Assembly: GCA_949316235.1 (NCBI GenBank)
Contig: OX438743.1
Span: forward strand, 29,109,242-29,173,241
Direction: 5' to 3'
Source: Oegoconia quadripuncta
Taxonomy: Eukaryota > Arthropoda > Insecta > Lepidoptera > Autostichidae
Length of the DNA stretch: 64,000 nucleotides
Part shown: positions 45,570-58,266 of the stretch, piece after piece
How the letters are laid out: each line of letters starts with the position of its first letter
Position numbering within the stretch: the first letter of the stretch is position 1
Notes under the pieces: model-generated
The model's database searches: none
Told to the model about the DNA's origin: nothing
Seen by the model: the letters and a program-made list of their open reading frames with translations, nothing else
Position numbers and translations under genes: made by a program

Positions 45570-45745
45570 ACAGGCCGAGGTGAATTATGCCGTCTCGCGA
45601 AATACCACTCTCCTCGGGCAGCTCCGCAGGTGGTGGCAGCAGACGGCGACGGTAGTTTTCGCCGGCAGTCGGGGCAGTAGGTGGGGGCGTGCAGTGGGAA
45701 GCCGGAGTGCGGCTCAGCAAGCTCCGCGCGCAGGGACCCCAATAT
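45570..45745 (-). other. GC-rich island, possible exon
   Basis: This stretch is strikingly GC-rich and CpG-rich among AT-rich flanks. On the - strand it is open for about 80 codons and reads AELAEPHSGFPLHAPTYCPD, then CRRKLPSPSAATT, with a C-x2-C pair. Clear acceptor and donor sites matching this frame were not found. It could be an exon of a host gene, a CpG-rich regulatory piece or a repeat. Confidence 0.3.
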
Positions 45746-45759
45746 TGGGGTTACACTGA

Positions 45760-47390
45760 TTTTATATGGGTAGAAAATTAGGCGTAGGTGTATCTAATAA
45801 TATTAGATATTAAATATATTATAAATGAGCTAATTTCGCCACGTAATAATTAATCACCAGTGCCAGCTGAGGTAGATCGTAGATTGTCATTCAATTCTTG
45901 CACGTCACTCCTGTTGGCGGGGAAAGCCGAGATGGACCGACGGCTCACGAGTCAACCGGTCAGTAGTATGCGCGTTTTGATTCACACAGTCAAGGAACAC
46001 AACCGCTAATTGAAAGGTGTAGTTCTAACAAACTATTCGGAAAGTAGTTGGTGTAGGAATGTAGGTATTATTGAATGTCATTATTATTAGGTTTACTTAT
46101 TTACTATTTTTAAGCTAGGTAGCATTTAGTTGTACCGAATAAGACGATAGCGTTACACTATTACTGATGGGTATTTTATCCTTCTACAAAATATCAGGAA
46201 CTTTCAGGTTACAGGAAGTTACACCATAAGAATTACGTATTTTTGCTGGAGTATAAAGTGTTATTGCTCGTCATCGTCTTTTCAACCTACACTCCACTAC
46301 TCCTGAGTTTATGCCCAGATCTCCCATGTCATTGTCATCTATCTTCACGCCACATCCATTTGCAGCTACTGCTGCGTGGTATTCGCAGTACGATTTTACC
46401 AACTCACAGGCATTTCTTTATTGCAAATTTTATCTGTAACTACTCGTGTACTCGTGCTATTAACTATATCGAAATGTGGCTAATATACATTGTTTTAAGC
46501 CTCATTACTTAGTAACAATGGTTGCATATTTCGGTACTTCTAACAACTTACTAAAGAAGGAGGAGGAACTTCTTGATTCCGTGATAGCTGTCATCAGTGG
46601 GGCTAGCATGTGTTTCCGTAAATTATCGTTCTATCACTGTCATTCGCATCGGTAATGAGCAGCATTTCCGATAGATTTTGATAACAAGAATTGTCCGCGT
46701 AACCTCGTGGTAGATACACGCTGTTTGATGTGACTGAGGTAATGTCGATTGTTTTAACACTTTTATACGAAATATTTTTATCATACTGTTAACACCGACA
46801 TCAGTGACATTGACGTATAATATAACAGTAGCTTCCGCGACGTGACTTCAACCGCATCGATTTTTTTCCGGAAAAAAGTAACCTATGTCCTTTTCTGACC
46901 CTTCAACTAACCCTCATATATGACAGTGTAGGTTTTAAATTTATGCCAAAAGTGCTTTTTCCCTATAAAGAGAGAATGAAGTAAATTCTAAAATATTTAT
47001 ACTTAGTTTACGTGCTCGTCTATTAGGTATCTACTCACGAATTTGAATTGTCTCTTTACACCGACAAATAGACAGGAAATTCAGTGTGGACTATTCAGGG
47101 AATGGATTCATTACCCACAGTTAGTGGCAAACGTCCATTTAATTGGGCCGAATGGCGTGAAATCCGTTTGGTTACGGTTGTATTCAGTTCGTCTATGCCC
47201 TACATATACTACCCCACAAATACGTATGGATTGGTGACCAAAGATTTACTATGGTACCAAATGTCGGCATTGTCTTGTTTTGGTAAATCAAAAATCAATC
47301 AAAATCTCAATGTGTAATTTATTTGTATTTATTTATTTATCTAAAATGTTACAAAGATATATTTACAGGTGTCACAAAAACCTATATTTG
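45760..47390. other. No gene recognised
   Basis: No supported gene or repeat copy. 45900-45990 is locally GC-richer ('gttggcggggaaagccgaga'). Confidence 0.35.
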
Positions 47391-47391
47391 T

Positions 47392-47645
47392 TTGACGACC
47401 TGTTGGTGTACCAAAAGGTCGCGGGTTCGAATCCCGCTAGGGGCATATGTTTGTATGATGAATACGGACATGTATACCCGAGTTATGGATGTTTTTATTT
47501 ATTTACAAAAAAAAAATGTATTTATGTAGTATATCAGCCAACTGGTATCCACAACACAAGCCTATTGTTGCTTAAAGTGGAACTACATAGATGGCATTGT
47601 GTGCATGTCCAATGATATTTATTATTTATTATTATTATTATTTAT
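47392..47645 (+). repeat. tRNA-derived SINE, family A, copy 6
   Basis: Head 'gacgacctgttggtgtacca', B box 'cgcgggttcgaatcccgcta', 'tgatgaatacggacatgtat', 'actggtatccacaacacaag', 'tggcattgtgtgcatgtcc' and a (TTA)n tail. This is the clearest + strand copy. The sequence between the head and B box is shortened relative to a real tRNA. Confidence 0.85.
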
Positions 47646-47937
47646 ATAGGTTTATCTGAACACCGTACCTATGTCATCATCCGACACTCATGCATGACAT
47701 ACACACATACATAATGTCACGACCTTTCACGACCAAATGGGGTGGACAGAGATATCACAAACCATAGTGTTTGGATGTTACAAACATTAAAATTGCCTGA
47801 GTGATTTCTATTATCTAGCATATAATTAGTCATAGTCATTAGTCATTAGTCACACACCTACAGAGACAACTAGGTATATCACTTATAAGTCTAGAAGAAA
47901 ACAAAAATTAATAATAAAAAAACATTTCAAGGTAACC

Positions 47938-48155
47938 TAACTAATATTATAAATGCAGAAGTTTGGATGTTTGTTTGTTTCTTTGTTGCTCAATCACGGC
48001 TAAACGGATGTACGGATTTGGATGAAATTTGGTATATAGGTAGAACATATAGGATATTTTTTATCCCGATAAAGTGGACAGTTCCCGCGGGATAAACCAA
48101 TTTCCGCGATAAAGTTATTCCAAGCAGGCGAAGCCGCGGGCGGAAAGCTAGTAGA
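47938..48155 (-). repeat. RTE-like 3'-end repeat, family D, copy 3
   Basis: Begins 'ctaactaatattataaatgc', has 'ggatttggatgaaatttggt' and 'atataggtagaacatatagg', and ends 'aagccgcgggcggaaagcta'. It is the reverse complement of the order at 17782. Confidence 0.8.
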
Positions 48156-48574
48156 ATAATATGGCGACATTCGTATGTGCAGATTTGTCCAGTATTTCTG
48201 CACAATAAGGGATCCTACGCGTGTATAATAGTTTTAATTTCGAAACACAACAGCCTTAATACAAAAACCATAAGCAAGCTTTAAATAAGTGTTGAACAGT
48301 AGTTCCGAGAGTGTTACCCCTAATCCATGTCTATCAACAAAGTCAATAATAAAAAAACTATGGCTATCTTTAGAAGAAAAATGTATATTTTCGACACAGT
48401 GTTTATTATCCTTAGATTTGCCTATAAGTTTTACTAACTCAAATTCTGACAAAAGTTGCAGTCAGCTCCATTCACATCCGTCCGGTCCGTATTACTAAAG
48501 CGATCTCAAGGTGAGATCGAAAAAATTTGACACTTTGATACTGTTATATGTATATTAGAAAGTGCATACGTGCG

Positions 48575-49040
48575 TCAGTGGTGTTGCACAGGATGTGTCA
48601 TGTAGGCCACTTTTTAAATCATTAAATATCCTACCACTGCCCTGCTTATATATACTCGAAATGGCAAAATTTATGACGCAAAATCATAAAAAATATTATA
48701 AACAGACTAAAGATGTACAAATAAATACTCGGTACCCTGAAAAAATAATAATCAACGAGATTCCCAAATCCAAGCGGTTTCAAAAAAATTGTTATTTCAT
48801 GGGGAAACTAATTTGTAATAGCATTCCCACACATCTCAAAGATCAACCATTCAGTAGCTTTAAAAGTTACTTGCAAATGTGGCTTCTGCAATACGCGTCT
48901 ATTCCATTAAAGAGTTCTTGGATCACAAGACCAATTGAATGCATGCTGATTTTCTTGGTGTCAAAATTGGATATTGTCAAATATTTTCATGTTATTATAA
49001 TGACTGAATTAGGAGGATCTTATTGTAATAACACCTAATG
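48575..49040 (+). pseudogene. LINE ORF2 C-terminal remnant
   Basis: The frame contains CRPLFKSLNILPLPCLYILE, then NTRYPEKIIINEIPKSK, YFMGKLICNSIPTHLKD and FKSYLQMWLL. The CRPLF-x2-L-x-IL-x2-PCLYI-x-E block followed by an N-x-P-x-x-x-K type motif is typical of the extreme C-terminus of a group of non-LTR retrotransposon reverse transcriptases. The segment is open but 5'-truncated. It is followed by 'taatgtaatgtaatgtaacc', a short tandem tail as expected at a LINE 3' end. Confidence 0.65.
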
Positions 49041-52000
49041 TAATGTAATGTAACCTACTCAAGAGCAAACAAATCATATTCTATTCCATATTATACCTCA
49101 AATCCATTTCAATTTTCAGATTGCTTTACGGGCTTTGTTTATCCTCGAGAAATAAACATAGTCGAAAGAAAAACAAAAGGGCTTGACTTGTATGTACCAC
49201 AAAAAGTTATTACGAAACAAAGGAAGAAAAACGACGATCTCCGTTTGTTTTAATATGGAAGGAAAATTTTACAGAAGCGATTGGAATCAAAAACAAAGGG
49301 AGTATTATGTAAATACGTAATGGAACGTACCGTTTGTCGTTCATTGCCATTTTAGAATAACTTAACGTAATCATTTAAAATATAAATGAGATATATTTTT
49401 TAAATTAGTTAGTAGTGGTGACCACGGTGGTCACCACCGATTAGTCGATGATGAATTTGTGACCGAAGCATTTATTGTAAAACTGTTGTTAGTAACAAAT
49501 ATGCTCCTATGTAATGCACTTAGCGTCTTCTTTTCCCCATATCCTTTTTTTTAATGGAAAAAAGCCCTCACCGCCCGTCTGGCAAATTTTTGCCAAATTT
49601 TTTTCACGCGTTTTTTTATTTATCTAGCTTACCTGAAAATTATAGCAACCCCAAACTTTTACCTTCGGTATATCTATATGAAATTATGGCTATGTTAAAG
49701 TGATTATCTCTATGTTCAGTCAATCAACTAACTGCTAACTATCAATTTAACTATGTTATCAAAGTTACCCCGAACTCAACATTGACTGTATGTCAAACTC
49801 CAGATCTAACCCTTATTCCCAAACTAATTTATCAGCCAATCTTAGCTAGTCGGTAGCATAATGTACTTACATACATACTCGTATTTATATACCCAATTAT
49901 ATAATAAATGTATTTAAATGCCGACATCCATATTTAAATAACATTACAAAATCAGTTGTGACATTTTTACAGCAAGATTGAAGTTAAATGTGTTTTTTTT
50001 ATTTTACTTGTTACATACACGTAGCCATTATCATTAAAATAATATTATTTAAAATTAGCATATAATATAATGGAAGCTACTTAATTCATAATATGATTGT
50101 TTAATTGTAATTCGTTCTCCGTTACTGTTATTGTTTAGTCGACATAATTGTTCTGCTATTTATTTATGTTACACTACTATTTTAACGTGACCACAAATCT
50201 TTGTATGCCAATTAGGTTGATCACAGAGACCATGTACACCTGTATATCACAAAGATCATGTACACCTGTATATCACAAATGATTAAGTGATTGATTGATA
50301 AATAAACAATTCGGTTACGTATATATTTTATACAAGCTCATTAATCAATGTAAGTTTATGTCTAGGTACATAAGTAGTTCAAAAAGTAAAAAAGTCAAAA
50401 TAAAAACACATACATACACACCCCCAAACAAAACTTCTTATACACTGCCCCGCCCTCAGGTACCCCTATACTTCACTAAGTCAGTTTATACAAATTTTAG
50501 ATCGCTAGTATGATCTTAAATTCGATCAGCTTCTAAGTATAGTTAATCTAGTTTATCCTCATTCATTTATTTTAGGACCTACTTATTGCAATCAGTTTGC
50601 TACTGGATCGTACATATAGACTATATTGAAATCTTAATATGTGATATACGAGATTAATAATATTGATTGTTAAATATATATTTAAATGTTTTTAGGATTT
50701 CGTGTGAATAAATAAATAAAAATTAACGCGGTAACAGTCCCGAATATGCTCTACTCTCCATAACTATGAAAGGAAGAGCCGTTGGAATCCCAAAGACCAG
50801 TGTTTTCCAACAAATTTACCCCGTTGAATGGCAAAGTTAATTTGCGCCCGAGGTAGCCAGCTTTACCATATGTAATTGAATTATAACCAACCTGTAAACT
50901 AGTGTATTCTTTTATCCAATAGATCAGTGGCAGAAATTAGTATTCATAGTGTGTCTTATAATATTTCACTATACATATGTAACGTATGTTCACGCCTGTT
51001 TCCCGTCGGGGAAGTCACAGACTATATAGATTTCTATTTGCAACGATCTCGATATACTGCTTTTGCTTCTTCTACTCTCATCAAATACTTCATACACGCT
51101 CGTCAGTTATAGTTATTATTTAACTATATGTTATGTAAAATCAAATTAATAGTCTGCATTAAAGATCTTGTGCATATTGTATATTATATGTATAGCATCT
51201 CTAATAACTAGTGAGAACTAGTCAGAAATGCTTGAACATTTTGTTGACTGTTATTACTACATACTGTGATGTAGTTTAAATTAACAGCGTGTGGGAATGC
51301 ATTTCTAGACTTGAAACATGTTTGGACCAAGACTGGTAGCTAGACAGCTTAGGGCTGCCACACGCCTTGTCCGGTGTCCTAGATTATAAATTAAGATAAG
51401 TACAACACATGTCTCAATGTCAGCTCTCCCAGTTTGAGAAATTTACTGTTTCTCTTAAACATATTGTTTTAACACTGTTTTTGACAGCGTCACTGATCTG
51501 CTCCAACTCTTGTTAATAAATTACTTTGAATATACATGACATACGATCATGCAGTTGACCTGGTGGACCAGCTCATGACTTTCTCTAATCTTTTAGAGAT
51601 AACGTTGATATTTTCGACCATAACTGCTCACAGTTGAGTTGCATGTCACATCGAAGACTAAGATGCCTTTTAAGCCCGGTTCTTCACTGTATTAACGCTT
51701 TGTCCTTCGCACCGGAACATAACAGGGTAGGAATTAATGCTTGGCGACAGAAATAGATAAGACCCAGCTAGTTTTCCTGGAAAAGGAATAAATAAATAAA
51801 TAAATAAATAAATAAATATCCTTAGACTTACACACAACACTTACACTTCTATTCCTTCCTTGAATAGAAGTCTATCACCTAGAATTATAGGTAATAAATA
51901 TCATACTAGCCCAAACACGGTGAAAGGACACGCCACACCAAATATTCTTTCCAAATGTCAAAGTTGTCAAGTGAACACACCTTTGCAGATACTGGTATAT

Positions 52001-52520
52001 TATATGTTATCGAATGATACCATCCTTAATACGCTTACCTCACCCGGGATCCCATTGTGCTTTACCTACATAGCAGTGGTCAATTATCTTATGACACCGT
52101 CTGTACTATAGTAACACTCATCCACTTGAGTGGCCCAGGGACCAGTGAACCGTGTGGGCGCGTGGGAGACGCGTGGGCAGATGGACTATTAAAATAGCAG
52201 CACACTGACAAGGCACCTAACACGCGTGTGGCGATACTTTATAGAGGCTTTAGCGCATAAATCTTGAAAAGAATGATTAACGGGATAGCCTGGAATTGAA
52301 TAGCGCGTTAGTGGAGAAAAAGGATATCTAGATCATTTCCTGGGGTTAACGGAATAGGCACAAAGTAGGTAACATTAATATGTATTATAATTATATGTAA
52401 TATATTGTTTTTAAGAATTTTAAGAATACTCGCGATGGCAGCGTTCACAAAGTGAAATTCAGCTATGTTGACAATCTCAAAAAAACTGTGCCCAAAGGAA
52501 AAAAATACTGCTACTATAAT
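49041..52520. other. No gene recognised; 26-bp direct duplication at 50228-50279
   Basis: GACCATGTACACCTGTATAT plus CACAAA at 50228-50253 is repeated at 50254-50279 with one change. An (AAAT)n run lies at 51790-51818. No gene is supported in this stretch. Confidence 0.45.
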
Positions 52521-52529
52521 TTTTTTTTT

Positions 52530-52577
52530 ATGGTTTACTGGATACGCGTTTGACCACAATCTCACCTGATGGGAAGT
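52530..52577 (-). repeat. LINE family C 3' tail, isolated
   Basis: 'ggtttactggatacgcgttt' followed by 'gaccacaatctcacctgatg' matches the 3' end of the LINE at 40300 almost exactly. Only the tail is present. Confidence 0.65.
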
Positions 52578-52660
52578 TTAAGAATTATTCAATATTTTAA
52601 GTGAGTATTCGTGTTGCTAGATTACTGATTCTCATACACAGAGACTGCTTTACCTATGAT

Positions 52661-52925
52661 TATCTAACTAATATTATAAATGCGAAACTTTGGATGTTTT
52701 TTTTTAATTTTTTTTATTTGTTTGTTTGTTTGTTGCTCAATCACGGCGAAACGGATGAACGGATTTGGATGATATTTGGTATATAGATAGAATATCCCCG
52801 GATTAAAACATAGGATACTTTTTATATCGATAAAGTAAGTAGTTCGCGCGGGATAAACAAATGAAACATATTACCCGCTATAAAGCTATTCCAGGCAAGC
52901 GAAGCCGAGGGCGGAAAGCTAGTAA
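52661..52925 (-). repeat. RTE-like 3'-end repeat, family D, copy 4
   Basis: 'ctaactaatattataaatgc' start, 'acggatttggatgatatttg', 'cgaagccgagggcggaaagc' end. It is longer than copy 3 because of a T-rich expansion near 52698-52720. Confidence 0.8.
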
Positions 52926-53782
52926 TTTATACCAAAGAACTGTGCATAAATAGTGCCACAGAAGTATACAAGTCTCATAAATAGTTCTTCAAAAACGACG
53001 GACTTTTTTCCGGCCGCACTTCTTTGTTCTGCGTGTGTGTTATTGTATTAATACCATTCCATCCTTGCGGACCAATTATCCGATTTGGATTTTTTCGTCC
53101 GGGTTACAAAAAATCCGTAATCTGCGTTGCCCATTTCACAGAGACATCTAAATAACTTTGTTGTCAATTGACGGAATAAACCCTTTTACACTACAGGGGC
53201 ACTATTTTTTCCTTTGGGGGCTATTTGGCACTATTTCAGCACAGTTTTTTGGCATAGTCAAAATAGCAGAATTCCACTGTATGTATTTTATCATCATGTA
53301 GGTACGTCCGGAATCTCACCTGGTGGAAAGTGCGAAGTAGCCAGGCTCCCCAAATTAGGGTTTTTGGTCAAAATAAATATAAATAAAATATTACGTAATA
53401 TTTTGTTATAGGGTCATTTACTATCGTTTTTCACCGAGGGTTGAAAAGTACTTTTAAAGGTAAAAAAAAACTAAATGTAACTATGAAATTTATATTTAAA
53501 CAGCTGTTTACAGAAATATTTGTACGAGGTCGTAAATTGGACATTGTGGACACTACTGTCTTCTTTAGCTTGTCTTTGAATGCTATAAGCTCCATAAGAG
53601 GCACATATCTAGAAACTAGCGGAAAATGCGATATCCAACAGACATTAATACCGTAAGATTGGTTCATTTTATAGGTATTTCCACAGCTTTATGTCATGTG
53701 GTATTTTGTTGTGCAGAAACACTGTTGACATATATAGTAGGTTTGTTTTACAGAAGCGAGCCATTCGCGCAATTTATACCGC

Positions 53783-53938
53783 CAAACAAATCAAATCAAA
53801 TCAAAAATGTTTTATTTCGTAAGTTATAAGAATAACATTGGAAATCGTCATGACATACAGTTATCGCTCATTCACTAGGCAGTTTCCCCAGAGAAGAACG
53901 AGCAAGAAACTCAGGGGTTGCTCTTTTTAAATAAGTCA
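53783..53938 (-). repeat. LINE 3'-tail repeat, family E, copy 4
   Basis: 'aaatcaaatcaaatcaaaaa' (the reversed tail), 'cgtaagttataagaataaca', 'gagaagaacgagcaagaaac' and 'tcaggggttgctctttttaa'. It abuts a SINE B copy directly. Confidence 0.75.
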
Positions 53939-54101
53939 GCAATGTTAATGGCATTGTTGTGTTCCGGTAGTCAGATATAAGATAGCCAGTCCTCCAAATA
54001 GCATGGGGTCTTTGGGTCAGTATGCTTCCACCTTCGGCCTCATCTTCACTTAACATTAGGAGTGATTGAGGTCAAGTGCTAACCTGTTGTGCAAAAAAAA
54101 A
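53938..54101 (+). repeat. SINE family B, 5'-truncated copy
   Basis: 'caatgttaatggcattgttg', 'gtatgcttccaccttcggcc', 'gtgctaacctgttgtgc' and an A tail. It joins the family E repeat without a spacer. Confidence 0.75.
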
Positions 54102-54424
54102 CATTTTTTGATAAATTATACATAACATTTCAATGTTAACCTGAGGTCGAATGTCTAAAAGAGAAATTTTAATACAACAATAAATAAATGCCAGACTAAC
54201 AATGACCTGTGTTAACCCAATGTGTTTGAGGCGACGACGGCTTAAGATGTCCACAAAAGTGCTTTTATATCAGGTATATTGTTTCGTTAGATTATTATTA
54301 TCACCTAAAGTAACCTTTACATTCATACATACTGAAATGTAATTTGTATTTCATTGTTGAGAGAGATTAAATTGTTTCCATTGAAGAATTTATTATAGTT
54401 TGTTACTCATTGTATTAAGACGTC

Positions 54425-54745
54425 TGAGTAGTGGCATTTTGCCACTGCGCTTCGTCCGGTGAGCGAGGGCGCCGGAGGCCCACCTTCCAGTCTCTCTCCA
54501 GAATGGTAGCGGTATTTAAAGAGTTAGTACCCCAGGAGGGTACCAGCACTATTAGTGCTGGAGAATCCCTCATCGCTCAGGCTGCCCTACTTATTCTGGG
54601 GTGGACACCTTCCTCAAAGGCCGGCAACGCATCTGTGACCCTTTTGGTGTTGCGGGTGTCCATGGGCGGCGGTGATTGCTTTCCATCAGGTGACCCGCAT
54701 GCTCGTTCGCCGCCCTCTCATATAAAAAAAAAAAAAAAAAAAAAA
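54425..54745 (+). repeat. Retroposon 3' end with poly(A)
   Basis: GC-rich tail phrases 'aaaggccggcaacgcatctg', 'ggtgttgcgggtgtccatgg' and 'ccatcaggtgacccgcatgc' are followed by a run of about 20 A (54724-54745). This is a very common lepidopteran LINE/SINE 3' end. A 139-codon frame spans it and is not a gene. Confidence 0.75.
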
Positions 54746-55521
54746 GACGTTCTACAATTGATTCATTACTCAGTATACGTCAGTAGCTTTAGTATAATTC
54801 GACTTACGTTCACTTTAAAACGTCTGTTTCGGTTACTGCAGTACATATGATCCTCTATTGACTGTCCGACTCCGTATTCTGTGAGCAGGGACTCTGGTGA
54901 GGGTCTGGAAGTGCATTTAATTTTTTTTAAACGAATGTCGTTTATTTTTACAAGCTTTTCTTTAGTTTGCAATGTCCGTAATTTTTCAACCATTTGCTGA
55001 TATCTGATTGAGTTGAAATTTATAATTAATTTAATATACAATAGTGGCAATTCTCCACGGAACCCTACAATGCTATCCGATGGTATACACTTCGATCAAA
55101 AATTTTGGTAGTGAACAAACTCCGTAAAAAAATTGTATTAAGAGGGTTTTTTCCGTCCAGTGGCGCCCTCATTGGATAAATTAAGATTTCTTTTTAAATA
55201 CAGAATAAATCATCGTTAGGATTTGCACTACAGAAGCCTAAAATATAATGATTTCGTCATGTTCCCTTACCCTACGTAACCCTTTTTAAAAACCTTGATA
55301 CCTTTTTTGAATTTGTTTCGTCGAGATCTATCTTTTGATACCCATCTCGATGGGGTGCTGGAATTATTTGTTGTCAAGTGTGACGGCATACTTGCTAGCG
55401 TCCGCCATATTGGACATATCATGATGTCGCATACCCTATGATGGCTGTAGGTGGTAATATATAGATACATACGCGTCGAGTATATTACCCTCCTTTTCCT
55501 TCGCCATAGTCGGGTAAAAAT

Positions 55522-55597
55522 ATTTTTTTTTTATGCACGACAGGTTCGTACTTGACCTTAATCACACCTAATGTTAAGTGAAGATGAGGTCGAAGCG
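55522..55597 (-). repeat. SINE family B, 3' tail only
   Basis: T run, 'atgcacgacaggttcgtact', 'taatcacacctaatgttaag', 'tgaagatgaggtcgaag': the reverse complement of the SINE B end. Confidence 0.7.
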
Positions 55598-56044
55598 CTG
55601 TAAGCAGCTGACATTAAACTAAATGCCTTCTAAGTTTGAGAATATCTTACACATCTCTCTCTCAACAACCCTGTAAGCAATACTTATATGGTTGTAATCA
55701 CTATCACTGTATTGGACATTATCTTATCCCCCATTCCGCTCGACGGAACATCAAAAATAAATCATACCGGACAGATATTTTTCCCGAAAAGGGGATTTGG
55801 CCCGCATTACCCCAGTCCCAATTTATTTAACCCATTGCGCGTGAAAAGGATCACCAGCGGGCTGGGAATCGAACCCAGTAATCGTTACCGACCGACCCAC
55901 CCGCTAAATACACAATGAGCCAGTGCTAGGCTGCGTACGGTCAGAAGATAAGTGGTATCGGTATCATTGGACTCCACTTTGAAAACGGTAGCTACGAATC
56001 AGGTGCTTTCACTTATTTGAACCTTGGAATAAATGATTCACCCA

Positions 56045-56290
56045 TCAGAGTCGCAGGTTCGATCCCCAGCGGGGTACAGCTTAAGTACTCGGTTTGATTG
56101 GTGGTGGAGCATTTTAAATGTCCGCCTGGCTATAGTTACCACCATCTTATCTAAATCTGCAGCCAAACAGCAATGTTAATAGCATTGTTGTGTTCCGGTT
56201 GTCAGCGACAAGATTGCCAGTCCCCCAAATATGTTGGGGTTTATCATTGGGGTAATATCAAGTGCTAACCTGATGTGCTTAAAAAAAATA
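56045..56290 (+). repeat. SINE family B, copy with internal deletion
   Basis: Has the B box 'cgcaggttcgatccccagcg' and most of the body. The 'gtttccgggtcag' to 'cttcacttaacatcagg' part is missing, and the sequence resumes at 'caagtgctaacctgatgtgc' and A tail. Confidence 0.75.
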
Positions 56291-56949
56291 TTTTGATCCT
56301 GATTTCTGGTCACAGTAGCTACCGCATCTGACCCGATTAGATTATTTTCTTATTTATTTATTTCCCTGTTAAAGTTGGTTCTTTCGTTTCCTGTGTTCGC
56401 TATGAACGTTATCTAATCGAAAGACTAGGTACTGAGGCTTGCAACAAGCATATAATGTGTACGATCAAGCAGCATTTCAAGCAGTTGCGTCAAGCGAAAA
56501 ATATAATTTTTCATCCAGTGCGCATCAAACATCCCTTGATTCAAGTGTCTAACAAAAGTTGTAAACGATCGAACAGGCTTGAATCAAGCTAAAAGCGGCG
56601 TGACTGTCTCCGAAGACCTTAACATTCTTCATTATATCAAAGTGACCAGCAAAATTCACTTTTGTTTGTTGCGGTACATGTTACGCAAATTTCGGGGTCC
56701 CGCAAAATAATGAATGATCCGTCACAAGTTTTGGGCTCTTGTTTTACGGGTGGGGTTTGATGGGTTCGCACGGATTGACGGACAAACAGTAAAAATATTT
56801 ACGTTAGTTAGACTGACCCTTCAGATTCACCTAAGGGTGAAACACACTGAAAGCTTTCTCGAGCCAGCAATTAATTGCTTCCGATATAGAACTCTAAAAC
56901 AAAATGTTGCCAACAGTTGGACATCAGGAATGAAAGTAACAGAATGAAA

Positions 56950-57278
56950 GTCCGTGGCTCAATGTAAACAATATTGGGTTTACGATTCGCAGGTCGCGGG
57001 TTCGATCCGCAGCGGAGTACATGTTTAAGTACTCGGTTTGGTAGGTGGTAGGGCATTTTAAATGTCCGCCTGGCTAGCTACCACATTCTTATCTAAATCT
57101 GCCGCCAAGCAGCAATGTTAATAGCATTGTTGTCTTACGGTTGTTAGAGATAAGATAGCCAGTCCCCCAAATGTGTTGGGGTTTCCGGGTCAGTACGCTT
57201 CCACCTTCGACCTCATCTTCACTTAACATCAGGTGTGATTGAGGTTAAGTACCAATCCGTTCTGCATAAAAAAAAAGA
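56950..57278 (+). repeat. SINE family B, full-length copy
   Basis: Complete from 'tccgtggctcaatgtaaaca' through B box 'cgcgggttcgatccgcagcg', 'tccgcctggctagctacc' and 'catcttcacttaacatcagg' to an A run. It is the closest relative of the copy at 20072. Confidence 0.8.
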
Positions 57279-57459
57279 ATTCAAGAGTGAGATAAAACAT
57301 TGAGTATAGTAGGACTTTAACAAGTTTCATGTTAGAATTCTTGGAATATATTTTTACAAAAATAATATCGACTAAGAATTGGATTCCACAAACAAATCAA
57401 TTGCTTTTCTGTGACAACGCATATTAATTTCTATTGCTTAGTAATAAAAACATTAAGAA

Positions 57460-58010
57460 ACCGGTACAGTTTGTGTCGGGCCACGCGCAGTGTAGGGTTC
57501 CGTACTTGCCATTACAATAAATGTGGACTTAGAAGGGAAATTTTTATTGTTTGAGAAATACTTTTCAAGGAGAGTTAAATTAACTTGTAAAGCCTATTTA
57601 TCTGTGATAGTTTTCCTCTTAACTTCGTTATATTATACTACTGCTATGAATTTTTCCACGTATCCTAAAAAAAATAGTATTTTATTTAATTTATCTAACA
57701 AAAATTTGCACTTTGCAGTTTAATAATTCTTAAACGGATCCCTCAATTGAAAAACTGTTCAAGAGAACCTGTAACGTTTTTGAATGATCTTTCCAACGAC
57801 ATCTCAGACGATGGGGTATAAAAAAAATAACTCCCACTTTAAGGGTACGCTGAAATTTTTTTTTAAAAGATTTTATTTTACCGTTTTGTTGGCGTGATTA
57901 ATAAATACACATGCCAAATTACAGCTTTCTAGTACTAAGACAAACAGATGGACATAGTGAAACTATAAACGTTTCTTTTGACATCGGCACCTTAAAAAGC
58001 GACTATTCAC
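57460..58010 (+). repeat. Diverged repeat F-like segment
   Basis: 'gtgtagggttccgtacttgc' near 57490 corresponds to the 'agggttccgta' ends of repeat F. The rest contains stretches such as 'catctcagacgatggggta' met in the same repeat class. Boundaries are approximate. A 66-codon frame inside it is not considered a gene. Confidence 0.4.
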
Positions 58011-58174
58011 AAGTATAAGCGTCCTCTTTCTTTGGTTAACCATATTAATGTAAATATTATTGGTTCGTAAATATTTATGTTTATTCGTTGACTTGTGAAG
58101 CCAATGTTAAACATCCGTGATGCTAGAAGCCTCATAGTGAAATTCAGCTATTTTGATAATGTCAAAAAATTTTC

Positions 58175-58266
58175 CTCAAATATATTTTTAGTCCTCACTA
58201 AAAATATATTTGAGCACAATTACGTGAGCCATCGTGACGCTTGAATCCTCATTCAGGCGTCACGAT
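58175..58266. repeat. Two adjacent hairpins, both with CCTC loops
   Basis: Hairpin 1: CTCAAATATATTTTTAGT, loop CCTC, perfect 18-bp complement (58175-58214). Hairpin 2: ATCGTGACGCTTGAAT, loop CCTC, complement with one mismatch (58231-58266). They are 16 bases apart. Confidence 0.9.

Noticed and set aside
31168..47645. Several tRNA-like sequences with good B boxes (for example 31380-31442, 34490-34557, 47392-47450)
   Set aside because: Each continues into the same non-tRNA body and AT-rich tail, and the A-box side is diverged, so they are SINE copies and not tRNA genes.
54431..54850. 139-codon frame
   Set aside because: It lies in a retroposon 3' end with poly(A). The Lys run is just the A tail.
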